Assembly (NCBI RefSeq): GCF_024462815.1
Contig: NZ_JANGCG010000002.1
Span: 248,001-312,000, forward strand
DNA from: Gemmiger formicilis
GTDB taxonomy: Bacteria; Bacillota; Clostridia; Oscillospirales; Ruminococcaceae
Reading direction: 5' to 3'
DNA length: 64,000 nucleotides
Below, piece by piece: positions 8,267 to 15,897 of the stretch (within the stretch, counting starts at the first letter, position 1; each line of letters starts with the position of its first letter). The notes below the pieces were generated by a model that was not told where the DNA came from, searched no databases, and saw only the letters and a list, made by a program, of their open reading frames with translations. The position numbers were made by a program, and so were the translations under genes.

Positions 8267-9172
8267 TTACCGGGCGCAGCCGCGGATTTCATCCAGCGTC
8301 TTGACGCCGTGTGCGTCCATCCACTGTGCAATTTCGGCGGTGATGCGGGTGCAGGCCTTCGGGTCCAGGAAATTCGCGGTGCCGACCTGTACCGCCGTGG
8401 CACCGGCCATAATAAACTCCAGTGCATCGCGGCCGGTCAGGATGCCGCCCAGCCCCACCACGGGGATGCTGACAGCGCCCACGGCCTGCCAGACCATGCG
8501 CAGGGCGATGGGGCGCACCGCCGGGCCGGACAGCCCCGCAAAGGTGTTGTTGAACACCGGGCGGCGCTTTTCCAGATCAATGGCGCAGGCCTGAAAGGTG
8601 TTGCACAGGCTGATGGCGTCTGCACCAGCGGCCTCCACGGCCTTGCACATTTCGGGGATGCTCTCGGCCTGCGGGCTGAGCTTGACAATCAGGGGCACGG
8701 TGCAGACCTTGCGCACTGCGCTGACCACCTCGCTGGCGTCCGCGGCGCGGATGCCGAACGCAAGGCCGCCCTGCTTGACGTTGGGGCAGCTGATGTTCAG
8801 CTCGATGAAGTCTACGCCCGCGGCGCAGAGCATCTGCACACCCTCGACGTTTTCTTCTATCGTGTGGCCGCCCAGATTGGCCCAGACGGTGGTACCGCAC
8901 TGCCGCATGGCGGGCAGCTCGTGGTCGATGAAGTGCTGCACACCGGGGTTCTGCAGACCGATGGAGTTCATCAGGCCGGAGGGCGTCTCATACAGGCGCT
9001 CGCCCTCGTTGCCGGGCTGGCCGTTCAGTGTCAGCCCCTTGCCGGAAATGCCGCCCAGCAGGCGCAAATCCTCAATGCCCGCATACTCGGGGCCGAAGCC
9101 GAAGGTGCCGCTGGCGGCCACAACCGGCCCGGCCAGCCGCTTGCCGAGAAAATCAACGTGCAGGTCTGCCAT
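8267..9172 (-). CDS. pyrD: dihydroorotate dehydrogenase, type 1B catalytic subunit
   Basis: A 301-residue FMN enzyme that oxidises dihydroorotate to orotate, passing electrons to NAD through PyrK. The conserved ELNISCPNVKQGG segment and a C-terminal G-x-G-G-I-L-T-G-R-D phosphate site mark the class 1 fold. The adjoining pyrK shows that it is the NAD-linked type 1B. Its ATG shares one base with the pyrK stop (TGATG), so translation is coupled. Confidence 0.96.
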   Translation of the reverse strand: MADLHVDFLGKRLAGPVVAASGTFGFGPEYAGIEDLRLLGGISGKGLTLNGQPGNEGERLYETPSGLMNSIGLQNPGVQHFIDHELPAMRQCGTTVWANLGGHTIEENVEGVQMLCAAGVDFIELNISCPNVKQGGLAFGIRAADASEVVSAVRKVCTVPLIVKLSPQAESIPEMCKAVEAAGADAISLCNTFQACAIDLEKRRPVFNNTFAGLSGPAVRPIALRMVWQAVGAVSIPVVGLGGILTGRDALEFIMAGATAVQVGTANFLDPKACTRITAEIAQWMDAHGVKTLDEIRGCAR

Positions 9173-9942
9173 CAGTCAAACACCTCCTGTGCATTGAATA
9201 CCGGGCCATCCTTGCAGACGGTCACCGGGCCGATTTTGGTGTGGCAGGTGCAGCCAAGGCAGGCGCCCAGACCGCAGGCCATCTTCTTTTCCAGACTGGC
9301 CAGACACGGTACGCCCGCATCGGCGCAGAGCCTGGCCACGCCGCGCATCATCACCATCGGGCCGCAGGTCAGCACCATATCATACTGCCGCACGTCCAAC
9401 AGGTCGGTGACAAGACCGTGATGTCCCTCGCTGCCGGAGTCGGTGGCCAGATGGATGCTGTGGCACCACGGCACAAAGCTCTCCATACCGTAGGAGGTAT
9501 CGCGGAAGCCGACATACAAATCGGGCCGCACACCGGCGCGGCAGAGCTCCTTGCAGAGCAACAGCAGCGGTGCGGTGCCGATGCCGCCGCCGACCACGGC
9601 AATGTGCTTGTGGGCGGCAGCCAGCGCAGCGGTGTCAAAGCCGTTGCCGCAGGGGCCGGTCACGGTCAGGGTGTCCCCTGCCTTCAGCGCGGCCAGCTTC
9701 TGCGTGCCCTCGCCTTTAATCTGATAGAGGAAGGTCAGAGCACCTGTCTGGTTGTCAAAATCGTCCACGCTGATGGGGCGGGACAGAATCGGCGTGGCGT
9801 CCGCCGCCCAGGCGCGCAGCATATAGAATTGCCCGGCGTGGGGCTCCCGGCTGGGATCCTGCCACTGAACCACCAGACGGCTGATATCGGGCGCGACAGC
9901 TTCCTGCCGCAGCACCGTCAGATTACAGCTTGTTGCATTCAC
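9172..9942 (-). CDS. pyrK: dihydroorotate dehydrogenase electron-transfer subunit
   Basis: A 256-residue FAD/2Fe-2S protein that links PyrD to NAD. The FAD domain is N-terminal, the NAD site has VVGGGIGTAPL, and the iron-sulfur cluster ligands are the four Cys of C-G-L-G-A-C-L-G-C-x-C plus a later Cys near the C-terminus. The GTG at 9942 is preferred: GGGAGG lies 9 bp upstream and homology starts there. It overlaps the end of pyrF by 20 bp. The ORF could begin upstream inside pyrF, but that part has no homology. Confidence 0.93.
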   Translation of the reverse strand: MNATSCNLTVLRQEAVAPDISRLVVQWQDPSREPHAGQFYMLRAWAADATPILSRPISVDDFDNQTGALTFLYQIKGEGTQKLAALKAGDTLTVTGPCGNGFDTAALAAAHKHIAVVGGGIGTAPLLLLCKELCRAGVRPDLYVGFRDTSYGMESFVPWCHSIHLATDSGSEGHHGLVTDLLDVRQYDMVLTCGPMVMMRGVARLCADAGVPCLASLEKKMACGLGACLGCTCHTKIGPVTVCKDGPVFNAQEVFD

Positions 9943-10786
9943 CCTGAATATCCTCCCGCATACGCACGCACTCATTGTAGGCGGCCTCGTCAAAGGCAAC
10001 GCCGGGCTGTTTCTTGTAGGCCAGCAGGATGCCGCGGCTGGAGTTGACCACACCGCCGTTGCCCTTGGTCAGGTACTGGGCAATGTCTGCCGCCTTGCCG
10101 CCCTGCGCGCCGTAGCCGGGAATCAGGAAGAAGGTGTCCTTGTAGGCGGCGCGGATGGCGGTGGCCTCCTCGGTGTGGGTGCCGCCGATGACCAGACCGA
10201 TGCTGGAATAGCCGTGCTCACCCATATAGTCCTTGCCGATGGCGGTCAGGCTGTCGCCGACAAGGTCATAGACGTGGCGGCCATCGTCCAGCTTTTTGTA
10301 CTCAAAGTCCTTGGCACCGGGGTTGGAGGTGCGGCAGAGCACGAAAACGCCCTTTCCCTGCTCCTGGCAGTACGGCAGATAGGGGCTGATGGAGTCAAGG
10401 CCCATATAGGGGGCCAGCGTGATGATGTCCGCCTCGAAATCACCGGTAAAGTGCGCCTTGGCGTACATTTCGGCGGTCTTGGCAATGTCGCCGCGTTTGA
10501 TGTCGGCAATGACCGGCAGGCCGGTGGCGCGGGCCAGCTTCAGTGTCTCGGCGTAGGCGCGCATACCGTCCAGACCCAGAGACTCATAGTAGGCAATCTG
10601 CACCTTGTAGCAGCCTGCCACACCCTTGGTGGCGTCAATCAGGGCACGGTTAAAGGCAACCACGTTCTCCCCTGCCGTCTTGGCAGTGTCGGTGGTGGGC
10701 AGATAGCTGATTTCCGTATCCAGTCCCACGCAGACAGGGCCGTTGGCCGCGACGCTCTCATACAGTTTGTCCATGTTGGTAAGCAT
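9923..10786 (-). CDS. pyrF: orotidine-5'-phosphate decarboxylase (type 2)
   Basis: A 287-residue enzyme that decarboxylates OMP to UMP, the last step to UMP. The catalytic D-x-K-x-x-D array is in IADIKRGDI near residue 100. The length fits the longer type-2 enzymes rather than the 230-residue E. coli type. The start at 10786 follows GGAGG. It overlaps pyrK by 20 bp. A pair of REP palindromes sits in the 170-bp gap between it and pyrC. Confidence 0.95.
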   Translation of the reverse strand: MLTNMDKLYESVAANGPVCVGLDTEISYLPTTDTAKTAGENVVAFNRALIDATKGVAGCYKVQIAYYESLGLDGMRAYAETLKLARATGLPVIADIKRGDIAKTAEMYAKAHFTGDFEADIITLAPYMGLDSISPYLPYCQEQGKGVFVLCRTSNPGAKDFEYKKLDDGRHVYDLVGDSLTAIGKDYMGEHGYSSIGLVIGGTHTEEATAIRAAYKDTFFLIPGYGAQGGKAADIAQYLTKGNGGVVNSSRGILLAYKKQPGVAFDEAAYNECVRMREDIQGECNKL

Positions 10787-10853
10787 GCTGATTCCTCCGT
10801 TTGATGTATACAAATTGTGGCTCTACAATATAATGTATATAATGTTGGAAATC

Positions 10854-10932
10854 GTAGGGGCGGATTCTATATCCGCCCGCGGGGCTGTGCCAGCGGCAGT
10901 CTTGCACGGGCGCATATGGAATGCGCCCCTAC
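10854..10932. repeat. pair of REP-like palindromes in opposite orientation
   Basis: REP 1 (10854-10882) starts GTAGGGGCGG and folds as GGGCGGAT/ATCCGCCC. REP 2 (10908-10932) folds as GGGCGCAT/ATGCGCCC and ends CCCCTAC. The two face each other like a BIME. The GTAGGGGCG border and GCCCGC side match the REPs at 15306, 15478 and 32488, so they are probably mobilised by the RAYT at 15113-15634. They lie inside the pyr operon between pyrC and pyrF. Confidence 0.8.
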
Positions 10933-10956
10933 GGGTGTTTTGTGCGTGAAGTGGCG

Positions 10957-12147
10957 TTACTCTTCAATCTGGAACGTGACCTTCCCGCCCTTGATGGTGG
11001 TCACAACCTTGCCATACAGCAGGGTGCCGTCATAGGGGCAGTTCTTGCTCTTGCTGTGCAGCTCGTCCGCCTTGACCTCATACATATGGTCAAGGTCCAC
11101 CAGCACTACATCGGCGTCATAGCCGGGCTCCAGCAGGCCCTTACGGTCGGCCAGACCCAGCACGGCGGCGGGGCCTGCGCTCATCAGGAAGCTGAGCAGC
11201 TCCAGCGGGATGCGCTGCTCGCGGCAGAGCTTGGTGTAGCAGACGCCGAAGGCGGTTTCCAGCCCCACCATACCGGCGGCACCCTTCTCCTTCTCCTCGG
11301 CGGTGTGCGGCGCATGGTCGGTGCCGATGCAGGTCACGGTGCCGTCCTTGATGGCGTCAATCAGCGCGTTCACGTCCTCCGCCTTGCGGATGGGTGGGTT
11401 CACGCGGTACTGCAGGCGGCTGTCATCAAACCACAGGTGGTGGGGCGTGACCTCACAGCTGACCCGCGCGCCCTTCAGGCGGCTCATCCGCACGGCGTCC
11501 ACCGACTCCTTGGTGGAGACGTGGCACATATGCAGGCGGGTGCCGTAGTATTCGGCCAGGTAGCAGTTGCGCACAGTCTCGATGTTCTCGGCCAGGCGGT
11601 AGTCCCATGGGCTGATTTCACGGTCCTCGGCGTGGGACATAATGGTCAGGCCGCGCTCGGTGGCAATGGCGAACGCGCGCGCCATAACGGCGTTGTTCAT
11701 CACGCCGTTGCCGTCCTCGGTGATGAATCTGACATCCTCGGGCAGGGTCAGCAGATGGTCGAGTGTTTTGCCGTCGAAATCCTTCGTGATGGAAACCGTC
11801 TGGTTGGCATCGCACAGCCCCACGCGGGCGGCCTCGGCCTCCACGGTGTGGGCAATCTCGGCGGAGGAGCAGACCGGCTTGGTGTTGGGCATCAGGTTCA
11901 CGAAGGTGTACCCGCCTGCGGCAGCGGCAGCGGAGCCGGTGGCGATATCCTCCTTGTACTCAAAGCCGGGGGTGCGCCAGTGGCAGTGGGTGTCGATGAA
12001 GGCGGGCAGAACCGTGCGGCCCTTGGCATCGAGCACCTCCTCCCCTTCCGGGACGAGCAGACCCAGGCCGACTGCGGCAATCTTACCCTCGCGCAGCCAG
12101 ACCTCAACGGACTTGCCTGCGCTGTTCTTAGCATTGCGGATGAGCAT
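10957..12147 (-). CDS. pyrC: dihydroorotase
   Basis: A 396-residue amidohydrolase that closes carbamoyl aspartate to dihydroorotate. The metal site D-T-H-C-H-W-R-T-P-G (H-x-H) is near residue 60, and TDHAPH near residue 300 is the second amidohydrolase signature. The start at 12147 (MLIRNAKN) has AGGAGGT 7 bp upstream. The 141 further upstream codons in frame cover the regulatory leader and are not coding. It is the first structural gene of the pyr operon. pyrB is absent from the cluster. Confidence 0.95.
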   Translation of the reverse strand: MLIRNAKNSAGKSVEVWLREGKIAAVGLGLLVPEGEEVLDAKGRTVLPAFIDTHCHWRTPGFEYKEDIATGSAAAAAGGYTFVNLMPNTKPVCSSAEIAHTVEAEAARVGLCDANQTVSITKDFDGKTLDHLLTLPEDVRFITEDGNGVMNNAVMARAFAIATERGLTIMSHAEDREISPWDYRLAENIETVRNCYLAEYYGTRLHMCHVSTKESVDAVRMSRLKGARVSCEVTPHHLWFDDSRLQYRVNPPIRKAEDVNALIDAIKDGTVTCIGTDHAPHTAEEKEKGAAGMVGLETAFGVCYTKLCREQRIPLELLSFLMSAGPAAVLGLADRKGLLEPGYDADVVLVDLDHMYEVKADELHSKSKNCPYDGTLLYGKVVTTIKGGKVTFQIEE

Positions 12148-12187
12148 GGTGTGGACCTCCTGTAGCTCTGTGACACGGCATTTTTTG

Positions 12188-12219
12188 CAAAAAAAAACTT
12201 TTCCCAAAAAGGGAAAAGT
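12188..12219 (-). terminator. attenuator terminator in the pyr leader
   Basis: On the minus strand, ACTTTTCCC, TTTTT and GGGAAAAGT form a 9-bp stem followed by an uninterrupted run of about nine T. The first stem base (12219) is the last base of the leader ORF's TGA, so a ribosome ending translation there would cover the 5' arm. The terminator stands between the promoter and pyrC, so it must be bypassed for the operon to be expressed. Confidence 0.85.
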
Positions 12220-12299
12220 CAAAAAGGCATACTTAAATGCGCGGCAGGGAAAAACACTGCACCGTGAATTTTGAAGCAAGAAACAAACTGCATCATCAT
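12219..12299 (-). CDS. pyr operon leader peptide (26 aa)
   Basis: A short ORF between the pyr promoter and the attenuator. It begins with three Met codons (ATGATGATG) 9 bp after AAGGAG and ends in TGA at 12221-12219. It is rich in Phe (5 of 26) and its last third is U-rich in the RNA, ending H-L-S-M-P-F. Its position resembles the pyrBI leader and the rph-pyrE arrangement in E. coli, where a ribosome close behind RNA polymerase prevents termination when UTP is low. The peptide itself probably has no function. Translation is inferred, not shown. Confidence 0.6.
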   Translation of the reverse strand: MMMQFVSCFKIHGAVFFPAAHLSMPF

Positions 12300-12340
12300 T
12301 ACGGCACACTCCTTCCCGGCACTTTACGTAGGTTTTACTT

Positions 12341-12369
12341 ATTGTACCATGTGCGGGCGGCAGTGTCAA
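12341..12369 (-). promoter_or_regulatory. pyr operon promoter
   Basis: TTGACA (12369-12364), a 17-bp spacer and TACAAT (12346-12341) differ from the sigma-A consensus by one base. Initiation would be near 12334, giving a leader of about 190 nt before pyrC. No PyrR-type binding loop was recognised in it. Confidence 0.85.
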
Positions 12370-12450
12370 TGCAAACACCCAAAACGCGAAAGTAAGGATT
12401 TTATGGATTTTTGCGCCGACTTTTGTATAAAATGATAAAACCGCACGCCG

Positions 12451-12479
12451 TTGCGCTTTGCAGAGATTTGTGCTATAGT
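12451..12479 (+). promoter_or_regulatory. probable promoter of cysE
   Basis: TTGCGC (12451-12456), a 17-bp spacer and TATAGT (12474-12479) lie 36 bp before the cysE start. It diverges from the pyr promoter, whose -35 lies about 80 bp away. Confidence 0.55.
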
Positions 12480-12514
12480 ATAAACAAGTATGGTAAAGTA
12501 AAGAGGAACGGACT

Positions 12515-13168
12515 ATGGGCCTTTGGGAAGATGCAAAAAATATCCGCGATAAGGACCCCGCCGCACGCAATGTGGCGGAGGTTATTATCCTGTACCCCGG
12601 CTTTCATGTGCTGGTAACGCATAAGATTGCACATTTTCTGTATAATCATAAGTGCTTTTTTCTGGCGCGGCTGGTCAGCCAGCTGGCGCGGCACCTGACC
12701 GGCATTGAGATTCACCCCGGCGCGAAGATTGGCCGCAAGCTGTTCATCGACCACGGTATGGGCATCGTCTTTGGCGAGACCACCGAAATTGGTGATAACT
12801 GCACGATCTATCACGGTGTGACACTGGGCGGCACCGGCAAGGACACCGGCAAGCGCCACCCCACGCTGGGCAACAATGTGCTGATCGGTGCCGGGGCCAA
12901 GGTGCTGGGGCCGGTGTACATCGGCGATAACGTCCGTGTCGGTGCGGGCAGTGTGGTGTTGAAAAACCTGCCCGCCAACGCTACCGCGGTCGGCGTGCCC
13001 GCCGAGGTTGTGCGCGTGGGCAATGTCAAGTGCTGCCCGGCGGACGATCTGGACCAGCAGGATCTGCCGGATATCGTCAACCAGCGCATTTCCGAGCTGG
13101 AAGCCCGCCTGAGCCGCTTGGAAGCCGAAAAGCAGGGCGAGTATCCGCCTGACAAGAAAGAAAGATAA
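12515..13168 (+). CDS. cysE: serine O-acetyltransferase
   Basis: A 217-residue left-handed beta-helix enzyme that makes O-acetylserine from serine and acetyl-CoA for cysteine synthesis. A short N-terminal helical part is followed by hexapeptide repeats from about residue 65 (I-x-I-H-P-G-A-K-I-G). The active-site region IDHGMGIVFGET and the YHGVTLGGTGK loop are typical of CysE. It resembles the short Gram-positive form without the long E. coli N-terminus. The C-terminal 30 residues are charged and coiled-coil-like. GAGG precedes the ATG. It is monocistronic. Confidence 0.95.
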   Translation: MGLWEDAKNIRDKDPAARNVAEVIILYPGFHVLVTHKIAHFLYNHKCFFLARLVSQLARHLTGIEIHPGAKIGRKLFIDHGMGIVFGETTEIGDNCTIYHGVTLGGTGKDTGKRHPTLGNNVLIGAGAKVLGPVYIGDNVRVGAGSVVLKNLPANATAVGVPAEVVRVGNVKCCPADDLDQQDLPDIVNQRISELEARLSRLEAEKQGEYPPDKKER

Positions 13169-13169
13169 A

Positions 13170-13209
13170 AAAACAGCGCCCGAACGTGAAAACGTTCGGG
13201 CGCTGTTTT
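13170..13209. terminator. bidirectional intrinsic terminator
   Basis: A 17-bp perfect stem, AAAACAGCGCCCGAACG with its complement at 13193-13209, around a 6-base loop. A and T runs on both sides let it serve cysE and the convergent glycosyltransferase operon. Confidence 0.9.
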
Positions 13210-13228
13210 GTTTGCCGTAAGCCCCAAG

Positions 13229-13275
13229 CCTTCCCCTATGGGGAAGGTGGCCCCGCAGGGCCGGAAGGGGGGCGC
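13229..13275. repeat. dispersed TTCCCC/GGGGAA hairpin
   Basis: CCTTCCCC and GGGGAAGG around a short loop (13229-13247) are followed by GGCCCCGCAGGGCC. The same core recurs at 21731, 36757 and 47353, each in an intergenic site near a gene end. Confidence 0.5.
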
Positions 13276-13284
13276 GGCTGCAGT

Positions 13285-15123
13285 TTACTTCAGATTCCGC
13301 AAATCGCCGCTTTCGCGGAAGTCCTCATAATCGAGGGAGAGCGAGGGGCTGTAGTAGGGGTCATGCAGGATATTCTCCCGCCCATGCACGGCGTAAAGGC
13401 GGTCATGCTCGGCGTCAAAGCGGGCTTTTTTGGCGGGGTCATTCTCGTCAGAGCCGCGGGACTTGCTCTCGTAATGGTAGAGCTCCGCGTGGGGCGTCCA
13501 GACGATGCGATACCCGGCATCGCGCACGCGCAGGCAGAAATCCACATCGTTGTAGGCAACGGTAAATTCCTCATCCAGACCGTGCATTTCATCGTAGACG
13601 GCGGTGCGCACCAGCAGGCAGGCAGCGGTCACGGCGGAGAAATCCTGCACCGTGGCCAGCCGGAACATATACCCGCTGCCGCCGCGCTTGTGGTACTTGT
13701 GGCTGTGCCCGGCATAGCCGCCCAGCCCGGTGATGATACCGGCGTGCTGGATGGTGTCATCCGGGTAATAGAGCATCGCCCCGCAGATACCCACGCCGGG
13801 CTGGCTGCACTCGCCCACCATCTGGGTGAGCCAATCGCCGTTGATGACCTCCACATCGTTGTTCAGCAGCAGCAGATACTTTCCGGCGGCGTATTTGCGG
13901 CCAAAGTTGTTGATGCGGCTGAAGTTGAACCCGCCCTTATAGGTCACAACCCGGGCATGGTCATAGCGGTCGGGCAGCTTTTTGTAGTAGGCTGCCGTGG
14001 CGGGGTCGGTGGAGTTGTTCTCAATGACGATGACCTCGAAATTCTCATAGGTCGTTTTGGCGTAGATGCTGTGCAGACATTTCTCTAAATCATCGGTGTG
14101 GTCCTTGTTGGGAATCAGGATGGAAACCAGCGGTTCCGGCTTGGGGATGTCCCACACAATGTGGCAGGTGCCGGGAAAGCGCCCGGCCTCCACCCTGCCC
14201 TGCCGCCCGGTTGCGGCCAGATGGTCGGCAACGGCGCGTTGGGCGGCCTGCTCCACATAGGGCTTGGCGGCTGTGCCGCCGCTGGTGGAAGCTGCGTGCA
14301 CGCGCCAGTAATAGAGCACCTGCGGGATATGCAACGGCTTGGCGGCGGGGTCACGGCGCTGCATTTCGTCGATGAGGCGCAGGAACAAATCGTGGTCCTG
14401 CGCGCCGTCACATTCGGGGCGCTCGCCGCCGACCGCGTCAAACAGCGCCTTTTTAAAGACCGCCAGATGGCAGATATAGTTGACCGCCATCAGGTACTCA
14501 GGTGCATAGTCGGGCTTGAAATGGCCGACCCGCGGGTGCTCGGGCGTTTTCTCAAACAGGGCCTCGTCACTGTAGGCAAAGTCTGCGCCGCTGTCGGCCA
14601 GTGCCTTGCTCATGCAGTAGATTGCGTGGGGGGCCAGCATATCATCGTGGTCAGCCAGCGCCAGATACTCGCCGGTGGCCAGCTTGGCGGCGGCGTTGGT
14701 GTTGGCGGCAATGCCCTGGTTTTCGATTTTGGCGTAGACAATGCGGGCATCCTGCGCGGCGCGGGCCTGCACAGTCTGGCCCACATCGGCGTGGGCGGCA
14801 TCGCTGGCGTCCACCAGCACAAGCTGCCAGTTGGGGGCGGTCTGTGCCTGCACGCTGTCGAGAAATTGCTGCAAAAACTGCGGCGGCGTGTTGTACAGCG
14901 GCGTCAGGATGCTGATGGTCGGCCAGCCGTGGGCGTTCTGCGCGGCGTCGGCCCGCTGGGCCTCCAGCGTATGCCTTGACGGCAGATACCGCGCACGCTT
15001 GCCGAAGAACCGCCGCTTGAAAAAGCCGACGGCGCGCCCGGCCATAACGCCGACGCCCTGTTCCTTTGTCAGGGTCCGCGCATAGCCGAATAGCTCTTTG
15101 ATGCGTTTTGTTTCAAGGCTCAT
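13285..15123 (-). CDS. tandem GT2 glycosyltransferase
   Basis: A 612-residue protein with two family-2 glycosyltransferase domains. The first opens with TISILTPLYNTPPQF near residue 70 and has the metal-binding ALADHDD. The second opens with VSILIPNKDHTDDL near residue 345 and has LLLNNDVEV. No signal peptide or membrane segment is evident, so it probably works on the cytoplasmic face, building rhamnose-rich wall polysaccharide or a similar polymer. The start at 15123 uses the GAGGAG that lies inside the end of the RAYT gene, which it overlaps by 11 bp. It is paralogous to the GT at 15898-17766. Confidence 0.9.
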   Translation of the reverse strand: MSLETKRIKELFGYARTLTKEQGVGVMAGRAVGFFKRRFFGKRARYLPSRHTLEAQRADAAQNAHGWPTISILTPLYNTPPQFLQQFLDSVQAQTAPNWQLVLVDASDAAHADVGQTVQARAAQDARIVYAKIENQGIAANTNAAAKLATGEYLALADHDDMLAPHAIYCMSKALADSGADFAYSDEALFEKTPEHPRVGHFKPDYAPEYLMAVNYICHLAVFKKALFDAVGGERPECDGAQDHDLFLRLIDEMQRRDPAAKPLHIPQVLYYWRVHAASTSGGTAAKPYVEQAAQRAVADHLAATGRQGRVEAGRFPGTCHIVWDIPKPEPLVSILIPNKDHTDDLEKCLHSIYAKTTYENFEVIVIENNSTDPATAAYYKKLPDRYDHARVVTYKGGFNFSRINNFGRKYAAGKYLLLLNNDVEVINGDWLTQMVGECSQPGVGICGAMLYYPDDTIQHAGIITGLGGYAGHSHKYHKRGGSGYMFRLATVQDFSAVTAACLLVRTAVYDEMHGLDEEFTVAYNDVDFCLRVRDAGYRIVWTPHAELYHYESKSRGSDENDPAKKARFDAEHDRLYAVHGRENILHDPYYSPSLSLDYEDFRESGDLRNLK

Positions 15124-15634
15124 GGGATGGCTCCTCGTAAAAGCAATCTTTGTGCCAGAGTTGGGGGTTTGTGTCGATGTACTGCCAAATCTGCGCGTAC
15201 CCGTGCTCGGTGCGCACAACGTGGTCGTGAAAGGATTTTTGCCAGATGGGGCAGCCAATCGCTTTCGTGACAGCCTCTTTCATCTGTTTGATGACCAGTG
15301 AAATTGTAGGGGCGCACAGTGTGCGCCCGCCCTGTTCCCGCTGAATCAACAACAATAAATGAACATGATTTGGCATTACGGCATATTTTATTAACTTTAC
15401 TGCGGGATGCCGAATGGAAATCTGCAAAATGGCATCTTCAACGGCTTTCCCGTAAGGCGATAACTCCGGGGCAAGGCGCGGGCGCACACTGTGCGCCCCT
15501 ACATCCTCAACCGCCGTAAGGACATCGCTTTTCCACAAAATTTTCTGCCGCCCATGCGTGCAAATCGTGATGAAATACGCACCGTTTTGGGCGTAATCAT
15601 ACGCCGTCAGGCGGTTAACCTTGCGCCTTGCCAA
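15113..15634 (-). CDS. REP-associated tyrosine transposase (RAYT, Y1_Tnp)
   Basis: A 173-residue single-strand DNA transposase of the IS200-related RAYT group. Features in order are the N-terminal A-Y-D-Y-x-x-N-G-A-Y-F-I-T-I-C-T, the HUH motif in MPNHVHLLL, and the likely catalytic Tyr in the H-G-Y-A-Q-I-W segment, followed by Y-I-D-T-N-P. Two REP palindromes lie inside the reading frame and encode VGAHSVRPR and GGRTLCAPT. The start is a TTG one base after the stop of the upstream small gene, without a good ribosome site, so reinitiation is likely. The 3' end overlaps the next GT2 gene. Confidence 0.88.
   Translation of the reverse strand: MARRKVNRLTAYDYAQNGAYFITICTHGRQKILWKSDVLTAVEDVGAHSVRPRLAPELSPYGKAVEDAILQISIRHPAVKLIKYAVMPNHVHLLLLIQREQGGRTLCAPTISLVIKQMKEAVTKAIGCPIWQKSFHDHVVRTEHGYAQIWQYIDTNPQLWHKDCFYEEPSHEP
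15306..15330 (+). repeat. REP palindrome inside the RAYT gene (copy 1)
   Basis: GTAG then GGGCGCACAGTGTGCGCCC then GC: a 9-bp perfect stem with GTAG and GC sides. It is the exact reverse complement of 15478-15502. On the coding strand it specifies G-G-R-T-L-C-A-P-T. Confidence 0.9.
15478..15502 (-). repeat. REP palindrome inside the RAYT gene (copy 2)
   Basis: An exact 25-bp inverted copy of 15306-15330, 147 bp away. Read in the RAYT frame it specifies V-G-A-H-S-V-R-P-R. Confidence 0.9.
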
Positions 15635-15635
15635 T

Positions 15636-15884
15636 TTACCCGTGCAACCCTTTTGCTTGGCGCTCCATGTTTTCTACGATGATGGTGTTCAATTCGCCGA
15701 GGGCGGCGGCGTACTCCAAAACCTTCCACGGGGTGTCAGTGTGGTAATGTACCTTGACGACATCCTCGTCGCCGACGACCAACAGGCAATCGCCCTTGGC
15801 ACTGTTCAAAATGCCGTCGTGGATGGCGTCCTCGTCGAGGTCGTGGCCTTCGATTAAAAACTGGGTATCAAACTTATTTTCCAT
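15636..15884 (-). CDS. stand-alone FakA/YloV (DAK2-phosphatase) middle-domain protein
   Basis: An 82-residue protein that resembles only the domain of FakA-type fatty-acid kinase subunits following the DAK2 domain. F-D-T-Q-F-L-I-E-G, then G-D-C-L-L-V-V-G-D-E-D-V-V-K-V-H-Y-H-T, then G-E-L-N-T-I-I-V-E-N-M matches that family's C-T-E-F, V-K-V-H-x-H-T and I-E-N-M signatures. The kinase domain and DegV partner are absent. The start at 15884 follows AGGAGG that overlaps the upstream GT stop. Whether it is a degenerate remnant or a small functional protein is not known. The frame is intact and it has a strong ribosome site. Confidence 0.7.
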   Translation of the reverse strand: MENKFDTQFLIEGHDLDEDAIHDGILNSAKGDCLLVVGDEDVVKVHYHTDTPWKVLEYAAALGELNTIIVENMERQAKGLHG

Positions 15885-15897
15885 GCAAAACACCTCC

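Noticed and set aside
12200..12334. PyrR-binding RNA loop in the pyr leader
   Set aside because: No match to the PyrR loop consensus was seen; the leader ORF plus terminator explains the structure better.
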